This document shows, piece after piece, positions 23,348-34,919 of a DNA stretch of 64,000 nucleotides. The position numbers were made by a program, and so were the translations under genes. The DNA lies in assembly GCF_050624435.1 (NCBI RefSeq), contig NC_134541.1:6087983-6151982 (forward strand). Reading direction: 5' to 3'. The notes under the pieces were generated by a model, which saw only the letters and a list, made by a program, of their open reading frames with translations, made no database searches and was not told the DNA's origin. This stretch comes from Tenrec ecaudatus. Lineage: Eukaryota; Chordata; Mammalia; Afrosoricida; Tenrecidae. Position 1 is the first letter of the stretch. Every line of letters begins with the position of its first letter.

Positions 23348-24711
23348 TATACATATACACACATATATCTTTTTTTTTTTTTGCATGATGCCTTATACCT
23401 GGTCCCTTTGGCACCTCGTGATCGCACTGGCTGGTGTGCTTCTTCCATGTGGGCTTTGTTGCTTCTGAGCTAGATGGCTGCTTGTTCACCTTCAAGCCTT
23501 TAAGACCCCAGACACTATCTCTTTTGATAGCCGGCACCATCAGCTTTCTTCACCACATTTACTTGTTCACCCTCTTTGGCTTCAGCAGTTGTGTCGGGAG
23601 AGGAAGCATCATTGAATGCCAATTTAATAGAAGAAAGTATTCATGCATTGAGGGTGTGCTTGAGTAGAGGCCCAAGGTCCTTCCGCCACCTTAATACTAA
23701 ACCTATAAATATAGACACATAGATCTATTTCCCCATCCTCATATATATATATTTGCATATACATGTCTTTGTCTAGACCTCTATAAATGTCCTTTGCCTC
23801 CTAGCTCTTTCCTCTATTTCCCTTGACTTTCCTCCTGCTCCACTATCATGCTCTGTCCCCACCTGGGTTACAGCTATACCTCTTCTTTATGTAACCTTAC
23901 CCTTGATCATTCCCTACCAGGCCTGCCACTCCCTCCTCACCACCAATTTGGATCCCATGTTGTTCCCTTGTCCCTGGGTTTGTTAACACCACTTCCTTAC
24001 CCCACCAAGTCCCTCTATCCCAAGTCCCTCCGGGACTGTCGGTCCCATTGTTTTCCTCCAGATAGTTCTTCCAGCCTGTCTTATTTAGACAGATCTGTGG
24101 AGATAATAACATGCACAAAAACAAGACAGAGGAAAACAAAGCAACAGTATACAACCAGACAACAAAACAACAACAAACCACTGACAAAGAACAAAACAAA
24201 ACACATCAAGAAAGAAAAGCTTTTAGTTAGTTCAAGGATCGTTTGTTGGCCTTTAGGAGTGTTTTCCAGTCCAGTCTGTTGGGGCACCACGCCCTGGCCC
24301 CAAAGTCCACTTTCAGCATTCCCTGGGAACCTTGCCGCTCCATTCCCTTGCTGTTCCTCTGCATTCCCCCAGTGCTTTGCCTCGGTGTGGTGGGATCAGG
24401 TCAGGTGCAATTCCCACACTGTGTCTCCGGTGCTGTCCCCTATAGCGCCATTGGTCACTGAGGGGCATCATGTCTCATAGTGGGGCCAGCGATGTTGTCT
24501 TCTCTGTGGACTGGCTGCTCTAATCAGGAACATCATTCTCACGGCCTGGTGGGCCAGGCTGTGCTCCACTCTCTCCTCCTCCCCCTTCATCTGCTCCCGT
24601 GTGCTCTGATCATATATGTCCCTCTCTCGGAGCTGCAGAATCAATGTCGTCCTTTGAAACAAATTCTTCTTGGGGGAGGGGCAGGAATCCACTTAATTCT
24701 TGGTGCTGGGG
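21872..24711 (-). repeat. Two L1s in tandem sharing one target-site duplication
   Basis: The first is a 5'-truncated L1 3' end (about 21880-22612). The second is a longer L1 3' UTR (about 22615-24711, reaching gtgctctgatcatatatgtcc and ggaatccacttaattcttgg), with a TA microsatellite at 23293-23340. The pair is bracketed by cctactcagctttt (21858-21871) and cctactcaactttt (24712-24725). Reading frames inside are repeat-derived, not genes. Confidence 0.75.
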
Positions 24712-24784
24712 CCTACTCAACTTTTGACAGAAACGAACAATTCAAGAATTACTGCCACTGGTTTGAGATTGTAAACTGTGGCAT

Positions 24785-24997
24785 CAACGCAAAAACTCAC
24801 TGCCATGGAATTGATACCGCCTGACCCATAGTGACCCGAAAGGGCAGGGTTGAACTGCCCCTGTGGGTTTCCGAGACCGTATCTCTTTATGGGAGTAGAA
24901 AGCCTCATCTCACTGCCACGGAGCACCTGGAGATTTCAAACTGCTGACCTTTCAATGAGTAGCCCAACACATGCCCACTATGCTGCTAGGGTTCCGC
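24785..24997 (-). repeat. AfroSINE
   Basis: Reverse copy from aaaaactcactgccatggaatt to ccactatgctgctagggttcc. Confidence 0.85.
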
Positions 24998-25713
24998 TAT
25001 CCGTGTCAGAGTCCTGAAAAGAGAGAGAGAGAAAGAAAACGCAAAAACTGTCAAGCTAACTGCTTTGCTATCTCTCTCTATTCAGAGGCAAATGCAGGTT
25101 GACTTGTCAGTGGCCTCCTTAACCTGTAAGATGCACTCACTGGTGAGTCAGAAGTTCTTACTGCAAGGATGGGAGCTTGGTAGGAGAATTGCATTCTCAA
25201 CCAGTTTTTTATTTCCAGAAACTCAGCCACCAAGTTCTTCCGGTCTGCTGTTTTCTCTGCCTGGATCAACTTAGTAGAAAATTGGAGCCACTGAAGCATA
25301 ATGTCTTGTCTGCATGAATGGTAGAGATGCAGCTAACTATTAATCTGGCAAGGAACTTCAACCTGTGTGTTACTCAGACAGGGCTTTTCTAGAAATTAGA
25401 TTAAGCACTGCCAAGTGGAGATTGTTATAGTTGAAGATTTCTTTCAGATATTTCTCTAAGCAAAACAATCAAGCTGAATTGGGTTGCCTTGTGTTTTTCT
25501 ATTTAAAAAAATTTTAATTTGTGACTTGCATTAGTATGACATGTGCTTTGTCATGGTGGTCTGGAATTGAAATCGCAGTCTCTGTGAGGTTCACCTGTAC
25601 CAGAAATGACAATCATGCAAGGCCTACACCCAACTCCTCATCTTCTGGTGACCAGACTCGTGTTCTTTCCTCACTCAGATTCTACAGTCATTTGACCACT
25701 AGAAACACCACCT
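24998..25713. other. Interval without recognised gene
   Basis: Contains a short GA-rich run at 25020-25036. I see no assignable exon or repeat. Confidence 0.4.
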
Positions 25714-25725
25714 GAAGAAATGAAC

Positions 25726-25913
25726 CCAAAGCAAACTGACTGCCATCGAGACAGTGCTGACTCATTGTGACCCCCTGTGGGTTTCCCACATGGTAATTGT
25801 TTACGGGAGTAGAAAGCCCAGTCTTTCTCCCACAGAGCTGCTGGTGGTTTTGAACTCCTGACCATGGGGTTCATGGCCCAAAGCTTAACCACTATGCCCC
25901 CAGGGTTTCATAA
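25726..25913 (-). repeat. AfroSINE with exact 12-bp TSD
   Basis: Reverse AfroSINE flanked by gaagaaatgaac at 25714-25725 and 25914-25925. Confidence 0.88.
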
Positions 25914-25925
25914 GAAGAAATGAAC

Positions 25926-27596
25926 ACTACACAAAAAATGAACAAGCGGCCCTTAACCCCAAAAAGTCTAATTCCACTGCACTAAGTTAAATCTAAAGTA
26001 TGAATTTACCAAAGCTATAAAGATTTCAGAAAGTACTTGAAAAATGAACAGTTCATACAGCTAAGGGAAAGTTCAGGTGAGGAAGTAGGATGAAAACAGT
26101 CTGGTGGGACATCCCAGCCAGGGTGTGCCCTGTCCCCGTGGCTACCACCACTGTGTAGGCAGAGCTGTTGTCTGGTGGCCTAGTGCAGGTCACAGTGCTC
26201 ATGTCGGCTTCAGAGAGGGGGCTGTTGACAAGGCATGTGCCAGGTAGGCCAGGACTCTGAGAGAGATCGCCTGGCTTTTTGTGTTGCACTTGGATGCTTT
26301 CCAGCACCAGCTGCCAGGGTGCCACGGCTCGGTCAGATGTTTCTGCATCCGGGTATACTGCCGCCACAGTTCATTCCTTAGTTCTCAGACATCCTTGTTC
26401 TGGTTTCTGGAGCAAGAACGGCAGTCTCTCGTGTAGAAAAGAAGCACTGGGCTGCGCAGGTCAGCCTGCCCAAGTATGCTACTTGAATTTTGGAATTTTT
26501 CATGTTATCTATTAACATGAATCTTGATATCAACTCTATTTTAAAGTTTTTCTGAAAAGGAAAGTCAGCAGAGCCAGAGTGTATACATTCATAAACCAGT
26601 AAATGGATTTCTGTTTTTAAAAAAGTTGCAATGTCTTACAATATCCAGAAACTTCTGAATACCCTGATGAACACCAGTTCAGATTTCCTCCAGATTGGTG
26701 CTGTTGTCTTATTCCTGACTTACCAAAGCAGCAAAGCAAGACTCGAAAGAAGACTCCAGGTTGCCCTTCAGTAAAGCCTGACTTGGGAGTCCCGGAGGGA
26801 GTGGTGAGACGCCCCTGTTCCCCAGCCCATTCCTACCCACAACCCAAGCAGCTGTCCAGAGAACACTAATCAGAATATGCCGCCAAGGTGCAGTGGCTGG
26901 GAAAGGCCCCTGCCCTGGGTTGTTAAAGTGCGAATGTTACCTCCCTTCACAACAGGCATGAGTTGGGAATAAATGAATCTCATGCTCCTGTGTCCTGCCG
27001 TCTAATGGACCAGAGAAACATTTTTGTGTCTCTGTCCTCAAGAACAGTTCTGCTTCTTCATTCCCTCCAGGGCCCTCATTCTCACACCGTGTTTTTCCCT
27101 TTAGCCTGACTTCTGCTAGTGTACATTTTCTAAGGGCTCAGGCTTCTGAATTCCTTTCTATTTCTGCAGTTTCCTTTTGATGTCTGGACAGCCTGTTTTT
27201 CGGTCTCCTCCTGTAGGCTGTGTAACAGATTTTTCAAGAAGGCTAGGGGATCCTTTCCCTGACTCTGGGGTAAAATCTCTACTTAATTTAACAAGTGTCT
27301 GGTGGAAAGGAGAATAGTCCTGAGGAGAAAGACACAATCTCAATTGTGTCAGGGAGGTCACCCTCATTTCAACCGCCCCTCAAGTCTGTTCAGGCTCTCC
27401 GTGGGAAACATGGCAGGATTCCCACAGCAGTGCTGGGGGAGGGGCCATCTTGTTCAGTTCTAATATTTTCCTTCTTCCTTTTGACAGTACTCCTTGAAGA
27501 AGACTACGAGGCTTTACTTGTATTCCTGTAATCATACTGCATAATCACAAAACACACTCTACATACAATTTCTTATTATGTAAAACAAACCCAATT
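25926..27596. other. Interval without recognised gene
   Basis: Mostly non-repetitive-looking sequence. A 104-codon minus-strand frame at 26053-26367 is open but I recognise no family, and neither splice context nor conservation can be judged. It could be an old retrocopy or regulatory DNA. Confidence 0.35.
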
Positions 27597-30530
27597 TTAT
27601 TTTTTTTCCCAAACCATTTTATTAGGAGCTAATCCAGACATCACACCATTCCATAGTTCAATCATATCAAGTAGTATTGTACAATTTCTACTAAAATTGG
27701 TTTCAAAATGTTTTCTTCCATCTTTAACTCCTTGATATCAGCTTCCCCATACTGCCCCCGCCCCAGACCCCTCAGGAACGCTTATTCTAGTTGTCTCTAT
27801 AGATTCAGCTATCCTGGGTTTCATATACTGAAAACATAGAAAAACACATAACAGAGAGTCAAGAAGACTACCAACAATGACAAAATAAAACAGAGATAAG
27901 CCTCAATATGAAAAAATATCACAAAAAATATTAAAAACCAAATCAGGTCCAAATTGTTTCAGAAGGGAGATCACGTGACAGTTTTAGCCATTCAAGTCAG
28001 ACTTATCATTTTCATCTACTATAGTTGTCTCTCCAATACTCTCTAAGAACCAGATTATTCCCATCCCTCAATTATGATTAGAGGGAAGTTACCAGAGGCT
28101 TATTCCATGTGTATGTCCTGCAAATGTATTTTGGGCTTTCACTGTCATCCATAGCCTTCTGCACATCAGAATCTCCTAACTTAAGCTCTAATACTGTTCC
28201 CTCTTTCAGATTTGGATTATATAATTTACAATACTTGCAACACAGATGTTGGTGTACTTCTTGCATGTGGGCTTAGTTGACTTCTTACTTAGATGGCTGC
28301 TTGTTTGGAAACAAGCTTTTATGATGCTATTCTATCTGTTAGCCAGACACCATCTAGTTTCTTTGCCACCTTTGCTACAGCACCCATATCTTCATGAGGG
28401 TGAGAATCGAGCAGGGTCATGTTGTAAGAACTAATTGTTCTTAGATTGGAGCTAGGACTAAGTGTGAGCCCCAAATCCATTCCTGAATCTATGTTTTTTA
28501 TCTGCCTCTGGTTCACCTTAAAGACATTCTTGTTAACTTATGATAGAGAATCTTATTGATCATCTCCCTGGTGCATAAGGACCTTCTGTTGTTTATTATT
28601 TTTATTTTTTTAAACAATTTATTGGGGCTCATACAATTCTTATCACAGTTCATACATATACATACATCAATTGTATAAAGCACATCTGTACAGTCTTTGC
28701 CCTAATAATTTTTTTCTCCTCTTTTCTTTTTTTACATTTTATTAGGGACTCATACAACTCTTATCACAATCCATACATATACATACATCAATTGTATAAA
28801 GCACATCTGTACATTCCCTGCCCCAATCTGTTGTTGTTTTTTTATAAACATTTTATTAGGGGCTCATACAACTCTTATCTCAATCCATACATATACATAC
28901 ATCAGTTGTATAAAGCACATCTGCACATTCCCTGCCCCAATCATTCTCAAAGCATTTGCTCTCCACTTAAGCCCTTTGCATCAGGTCCTCTTTTCTTTTT
29001 TTCCCTCCCTCCCCGACCTTCTGTTTATAGCATCATTGATTAGCCTATGAAACTAATTTTAAAACACTATTGAGAGGAAAACTGAACAAGAATAGGATAA
29101 CTAGATTTCATAATACCTGTACTATTCACTTGGACAGAATAAATCCTTACTTGACTGGACATGATTTGCACAAACAATGGGAGTTGGTGGTCAGACAGAA
29201 TAATACACATCTTAATACAGCAAGTAGCGCATTGAAGTAGAAAGCAAATATTAGTATGCCTATCGACACCAATTCAATACTCTTAGTATAGCTGTCTTCT
29301 GCTTCTTCATAACTATGTAGTTTGTGTTAAGTCCTCAGGTTACACGTGTGTTTGAGGTAGAGTCTAGTTCACGTAGTGGGGTTTCTGCATCGCATCCCTC
29401 TGATATAGCCTTTGGAGCACGTTGTGCGTCCTGAAGATCTGGGGATCAATGTTCCAGTGTTCTGTGGCGCATGGCCTGAGTCTCCAGGGGATGTACAGAA
29501 ATGTGGCTTATTAGGAGCATATTACCAGGCATAGTTCCCCATTATGGTACTTAAGAGCATCCTTAGTCATTTCCTCCCACATTAGGAAGTTGGTCCTCTC
29601 CCTTTTTCTACCAATAGACATGCACTATCTTCTCCCAGATGTGTTTGCTCCCTTTCCGGACTTGACTTTCCCATCAGTAGCCCTCATCCCTCTGACAGGA
29701 ATGTCTGCTGGTCTAGGGACCTCATCATAATTTTGCATGGCAACCACTGAACGATCATCCTCCCCTCCCCCTCTGGAAAATCTGATCCCAACCGACTTGA
29801 GGATCCTTCTGCCAAAGTGGCCTTCAAAACACACCCAGAGAGCACGGTGCCTGGTTCGTGCACCAGTCCGGCTCTCTGCCAAGCTGCCTGGACGGCCTGG
29901 AGCTTGAGCCCCCCATTCTGGTGCTCTCCCCTAGGGCAGTGGGTTCACACAGCATTGTCCTTTGTGATCGACTGACTTCACTCAGCATAATGGTTTCCAG
30001 ATCCCGTCAAACCATGAGTGGTTTCACGGTTTCGTCACTGTGTTTTAGGGATGCTTAGTATTCCATTGTGTGTCCATACCAAAATTTTTTTTATCCATTC
30101 TGATGGGATTTGGGCTGTTCCTGTCTTCTTGCTAATGTTAACTGTGCTGTGATGAACATGGGAGCGCATACGTCTGTTTGTGATCTGTCTCTTATTTCTT
30201 TGGGGTATATGCCTATCAATGGTATTGCTGGGTTGTATGGTATTTCTATTGCCAGCTGTTTTAGCAATCACCTTATCTCTTTCCACAGTTGCTGTACCTA
30301 TGTAAAAGTCCACCTGCAGTGTGAAAGAGTTCTGATCTCTCCACACCCTCTCCAGCATTTATTGTGCTCTGGGGTTTTTGTTGTTGTTGTTTTAAAAATT
30401 GGGTTACAGTTTTGGGTGTTAGCAGGTGTCTCATCGCTGTTTTGATTTGTATATCCCAGATGGCTAGTGAAAGAGGACATTTTCTTATGTGCTTGTTTGC
30501 CATTCGGTGTCAACAAACCCTAGTTGAAAT
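27597..30530 (-). repeat. Older L1 3' UTR and ORF2 end, interrupted by younger L1s
   Basis: Minus-orientation L1 from an old-style 3' end (aaccattttattaggagctaatcc), through ttctgcacatcagaatctcc and tggctgcttgtttggaaac. It resumes at about 29026 and reaches typical L1 sequence near 29990-30310 (attccattgtgtgtccata, gatgaacatgggagc, tttggggtatatgcctat). Younger L1 ends occupy 28591-29014. Confidence 0.65.
28591..29014 (-). repeat. Three stacked L1 3' ends
   Basis: Three successive starts of the same L1 3' end, each preceded by a T-run: aatttattggggctcatac (28617), acattttattagggactc (28734) and acattttattaggggctc (28848). The outermost pair of flanks is gaccttctgtt at 28580-28590 and 29015-29025. 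Confidence 0.75.
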
Positions 30531-30594
30531 AGTGTTACATTTTACCCAATTCTTTCTTTTTTTTTGGGGGGGGAGGTGGTGGTTGTGGAGTTCT

Positions 30595-31420
30595 GAAACT
30601 ATTTTTAAAAATAGTTTTATTAGTACTTCATCTACATGTCCTACAACTCAATAGTTCAATCATATCAAAAAGAGTTGTACAATTCAATTCTAAAACACAT
30701 TCTTCTTCTTTGTACTCTTTGTTATTCATGTAATTCTGTTTTCTCCTAATTGTGGCAAAAATATACACAACAAAACATTCTCCAATTCTACCATGTCTAC
30801 ATGCACAATTCAGCCCCATTAATTATATTCTTCATGTTATACAACCATTATTGATATATTTTCCATATTATTCTACCATCATTAACACAGACTCAATACT
30901 CCCTAAGCAACAACTCTTTCTCCTTCACCCATCCATGGTAACCATTGGTCAATCCCAATGTATTCTTTGGACACCTTTTTTAACAGTCCGTCTATAGTAT
31001 CAGGCTTGGTTATGTAACACCTTACTTAAACCCAGAAGATTGGCCTCTGGGACCTTACTGTACCACTTCTCATCAACATAACTTTCTCCATTCTTTAGCA
31101 AACTCTCACGGTTACTTCAAGCCATAAACTAGAGATAGGAGGTATATAAAAATTTTGCAAGTCTCTTCTTTTTTTTCTTCTTCTCATTTTCTTTTGTGAC
31201 AGATAAACACCTCTAGGCCTAGAAAGCAGAGTCTAGGAGATCAGACAGAGGGGAAAGAAAGAACCCAATAAGGCAGAAATATGCAAAATCCAAGAACGAG
31301 GGTCTGGCGTTGCCTGTCACTGTTTCAGTCAAAGACCAGGTTGATTTGAGAAACTCAAGTGATCATAAAAAAGAAGAAAGATATAGTGATATTTTAATGC
31401 CTTCCTTTGTTTCTTATAAC
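30595..31420 (-). repeat. Old-type L1 3' end
   Basis: Aligns with the repeat at 62400-62960: agttttattagtacttcatc, tcatatcaaaaagagttgtac, tgtggcaaaaatatacacaac, aacaactctttctccttcacccat. Reading frames here are repeat-derived. Confidence 0.6.
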
Positions 31421-31440
31421 ATATGTTGACTTGGTAGGCA

Positions 31441-31906
31441 TGTATGGTAGTTACATAATATCATGTCAACTTGAAGATATATAAAATTGTCAGGGTGGCA
31501 TTCAATCTGTCAGTCAGATTGTAGCTTGATGGTGCCTCCTTGTGGACCTGGCTTTCTCAGAAGTAGGGTCCTGGGAACCTACCTTTTCTCTCTCTCTCTT
31601 CCTTCACCTCCCTGCTAGCAGGCCACTCTAATGCCAGAGCCCTGTGATGCCTCCACACCATTGGATCCACAAGACTTTGCACCCACTGGTCTGTGATCTT
31701 CCTGCATTCTGAATCATTGCATGTGGCTGTGTGAGCCTGAAGAGGGACTAGTGTGGGACTTATGGACTAATGTGGGACTTAGTAACTTGAGTTAGACTGG
31801 GTTGGAGTGTTTTATTGATGCATAATTATTTCTTGATGTAAAACTATTTTTTACACATACATGAGTGTCAATGGACTTGTTTCTCTAGTCAATTCAGCCT
31901 AACACA
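31441..31906 (+). mobile_element. Solitary LTR, family A
   Basis: Aligns with the LTR at 18924-19406 (ttggatccacaagactttgcaccc, gtgatcttcctgcat, catgagtgtcaatggacttgtttctctag, cagcctaacaca). gcatg at the right flank overlaps the same word at the left edge, suggesting a 5-bp duplication with a small loss at the 5' end. Confidence 0.65.
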
Positions 31907-31994
31907 GCATGGTTCTGCCTTTGTGTTAGAGAAAGTTTTGCCCTATCACCAACCCCATTGTTTGTGTAAATAGAGTCCAGTCACTTAAGAGTTT

Positions 31995-32038
31995 AATGTG
32001 TACAAGTCAAAAAAAGAAAAAAAAATGTGTACAAGTCA
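31995..32038 (+). repeat. Poly(A)-only insertion with 15-bp TSD
   Basis: AATGTGTACAAGTCA occurs at 31995-32009 and 32024-32038, separated only by aaaaaagaaaaaaa. This is the footprint of a reverse-transcription event that copied nothing but a tail. Confidence 0.75.
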
Positions 32039-32244
32039 GCAATTCAAGTATTACATGTGGTTTGAAGCCAGCCTATAATTGTATAATTTCCTTTTCTCAA
32101 CAATGTTTTAAATTCTATACCATTAGTTAAGTTAATGGCACAATTGATAGAATGACTTTAAGCTGTAGGGGGATGATTTATAATGTTCTCTATCATAAAA
32201 CGATAATGGTATCTCTAAAGTAAACCAGAGACATATATAAGCCA

Positions 32245-32720
32245 CAGATATATGAATGGATTTGGGCTTACACTTCATTCTAGCCCCAATCTAAGGACTA
32301 CTAGTCCTTATGGCATGACCCTGCTTGATGCTTACCCTCATGAAGAGATCACTGAAGATGTAAGTGCTAGAGCGAAGAATCACCGGTGACTAACTAGATG
32401 AGTAGCATCTGGGGACTTCAAAGCTTGTCATCAGATAAGCAGCTTTCTAAGTGAGGTATAAACTGAGTCCACATGAAAGAACCAGCCTGTGTGATCCGAG
32501 GATTGTAAATAATTAAATCGGAAAGAGGCAATGGTATCAGAGCTTAAATTATGAACAGCTGGTTTGCAGAAGGCTATGGATGGCAGAGAAGCCCAACAGT
32601 CCATTTGAAGGGTCCCCATGTGGATTAAGTTTCTGGTGAATCCCCTCTGACCAGAGCTCAGGGTTGTGAACAGCTTTGCTATCAGACAGAGAACATTATA
32701 GAGTTGATTAAGACAGACAG
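32245..32720 (+). repeat. L1 3' UTR, plus orientation
   Basis: Parallels 15320-16690: tgaccctgcttgatgcttac, gatcactgaagatgtaagtgc, tggtttgcagaaggctatgg. It provides the uninterrupted reference for the DUT insertion site. Confidence 0.65.
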
Positions 32721-32884
32721 AGCTAGGTTGAAATATAATACTTTGTCATCTGATCTTCCTTTTGACCAATTTTTAAGTTTTTTCCATTTTCAATATTTTG
32801 TTTCCTTGTATATTGCATTTTTCTGTTTTATCTAGCCATGTTGTTGTCTTAATTGATGTTGTTGTCTACTTCCTGCTTGTCTTC

Positions 32885-33120
32885 TGTGTGATTTTCTGTG
32901 AATGCAATCCAGGATAGGTAGATCTATAGAGACAGTAACCAGATTGATGATTTCCCAGGGGCATGGCAGTGGGGGATGGAGGGAAATAGGGAGCTAACGA
33001 TGATGAATATGAGAAGAACATATTCTGCAATTGATTGTGGTGATGATTGCCCAAATCGTAAGATGATTGAATGACTAAATTGTATAATATGTGAAGTATA
33101 GCCCAATAAATCTATTTAAA
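32885..33120 (+). repeat. Old L1 3' terminus
   Basis: Carries ttgattgtggtgatgattgcccaa and ttgtataatatgtgaagtatagcccaataaat, the typical end of an old mammalian L1. Confidence 0.65.
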
Positions 33121-33540
33121 ATAAGATCCAGTGAAAATCAAGCAAGTTATATAACCCAAGCCATGTGACAAAAAGCAGAGTTTGCAATGATCAGAGGAAG
33201 GGAACAATGATCCGTACATTCAGTTTCCCCAGGATTAAGTTTATTGTGATTTTAACATTTACCAGACACCGCCTCCCACCAAAACCCCATGCTCCAGCGC
33301 TTATCTAAATGGTGGGTACTGTGGGGGCTCCCTATCTTAATGGCCTGCTTCCTGCCTGGCTGAATGAGAAGAACATGCCCACTGAATAAGTTGAAAGGGC
33401 ATTGGGACTGCACAGGAGGAGGCAGCGATACGCTGCTACAGAAAACTCCATTTGAGATTCCCAACAAACTTAGTCTTAAATTATGTTCTACTTCTAGCAT
33501 TTTGATTAATAGCAGGCTAACCCTCCCCACCATCAGAACT
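33121..33540. repeat. Dispersed repeat family D
   Basis: Aligns with 38395-39165 (gtgaaaatcaagcaagttatata, tgctccagcgcttatctaaatgg, ctacagaaaactcc). Possibly an LTR; class not determined. Confidence 0.5.
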
Positions 33541-33807
33541 CCTTAGACCGTCAGAGTGCCTTTACAGAAGCCACCTAGGACAATTCCAGTTCACGGGACC
33601 CACCAGCTTCTATTTGCAAGTGTGGCTGTAGGTTGGCCCTCGGTGACAAAAGTTCCAATGGCTACTGGTTGGCTTGTTACAGGGGAAATTGCACACAGGA
33701 TGAATTGGTGCACTTACCACAATCAGGATCTGTCTCTGTTTCTTTTTACCCAATCATCATAAATCCTTCTCCAAGACTGGTTAGGTGAGATCAGGAACCA
33801 GATCCAA

Positions 33808-33975
33808 ACCAAACTCGCTGCCACGGAGTCAATACTGACTCATAGCAACCCCCTTTGGGTTCCCAAGACTGCAACTTTCTATAGGAGTACAAACCCAGTC
33901 TTTCTCCTGCGGGGCAGCAGGGGGTTTTGAGCTACCAACCATGAACGTTGTAGCCCAACATATAACCACGACAAA
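33808..33975 (-). repeat. AfroSINE
   Basis: Reverse copy: accaaactcgctgccacgg...tagcccaacatataaccac. Confidence 0.8.
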
Positions 33976-34114
33976 GAACCCAAAGCATAACCCCACACTG
34001 GGTGCTGCATTTGTTACCTCCAAATGGGCACTCCTGCCATGGAACGACTGAGCCAATCAATAACTACTCCAAGGTAAGCAATGTTTTGGTTTAGTTTTGA
34101 GTTCCCAAATCTTT

Positions 34115-34430
34115 TTGTTTATTAGGACATAATCCAGACATCAGACCATTCAACAGTTTAGTCATATCAAGCAGCTTTGTACAATCGCTACCACGATCAT
34201 TTTCAAAACATTTTCTTTCTTCTTGTACTCCTTGATATCAGCTCTCCATTACCCCCTCCCTCCCCTGCCGTATCCCCCAGGAATCTTTATTCTAGTTATT
34301 GTCTCTATAGATTCACCCAACCTGAGTTTCATATACCGAAAAACATAGAAACGTACATAACACAGAGTCAAGAACATTACTAAACAACAACAAAATACAG
34401 CAGGGATAAGCCCCGATCTGTTGGATTCTG
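34115..34430 (-). repeat. Old-type L1 3' end
   Basis: Aligns with 27610-27900: aggacataatccagacatcag, cataccgaaaaacatagaaacg, caacaacaaaatacagcagg. Confidence 0.65.
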
Positions 34431-34539
34431 GCTGGGGCAGGGAGAGGTTTAGATCAGAGACTCCACCTGGCAGCCCTCCTCCTGGAGTCTCCGGTGAATA
34501 ATGTTTTAAGGGTTGTTTTGTTTGGGTTTTTCCAAATTA

Positions 34540-34700
34540 GAGCAACCCTCTAGGACAGCATTAACCTGCCCTTTGTGAATTTCCAGAGACTGTAACTGTT
34601 TCCGGGAGTAGAAAGTCCATTTTTTTTTCTCTTGAGGAGTCAATGGTTTCGAACTGCTGACCTTGAGTATTACAGCCCAACTATACCACCAGGGTTCTTC
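34540..34700 (-). repeat. AfroSINE
   Basis: Diverged reverse copy: gagcaaccctctaggacagc...acagcccaactataccaccagg. Confidence 0.7.
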
Positions 34701-34919
34701 TTGCTTTTATTTTATTTTTGTCTTGCTTTTATTTTTAAACAGATGAGCTTATTTAGTCGAGGTTCTTAGAAATCTATACTCAGACTTAGAAGTAGAAACT
34801 CTTAGAGAGAGGACAACTTCTATCTCTTGGCAATCTATTCCTGACATTTTTCTTTGGCCTCCTCCATCCTCTTGGGTGAAAGATTAGCATATTTGGTGGC
34901 CTCTTCCTTGTTTTTCTTT

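Noticed and set aside
23249-23473. IYIYIY-rich frames
   Set aside because: They arise from the TA microsatellite inside the L1 3' UTR.
21779-24480. Frames of 130-210 codons (for example 21779-22360 and 23848-24480)
   Set aside because: They lie wholly in L1 3' UTRs. Similar peptides (the YKAHLYI..CPN type) recur at every L1 3' end.
26053-26367. Possible gene or retrocopy on the minus strand
   Set aside because: No recognisable family, no poly(A) tail or flanking duplication seen, and no splice context. Left unassigned.
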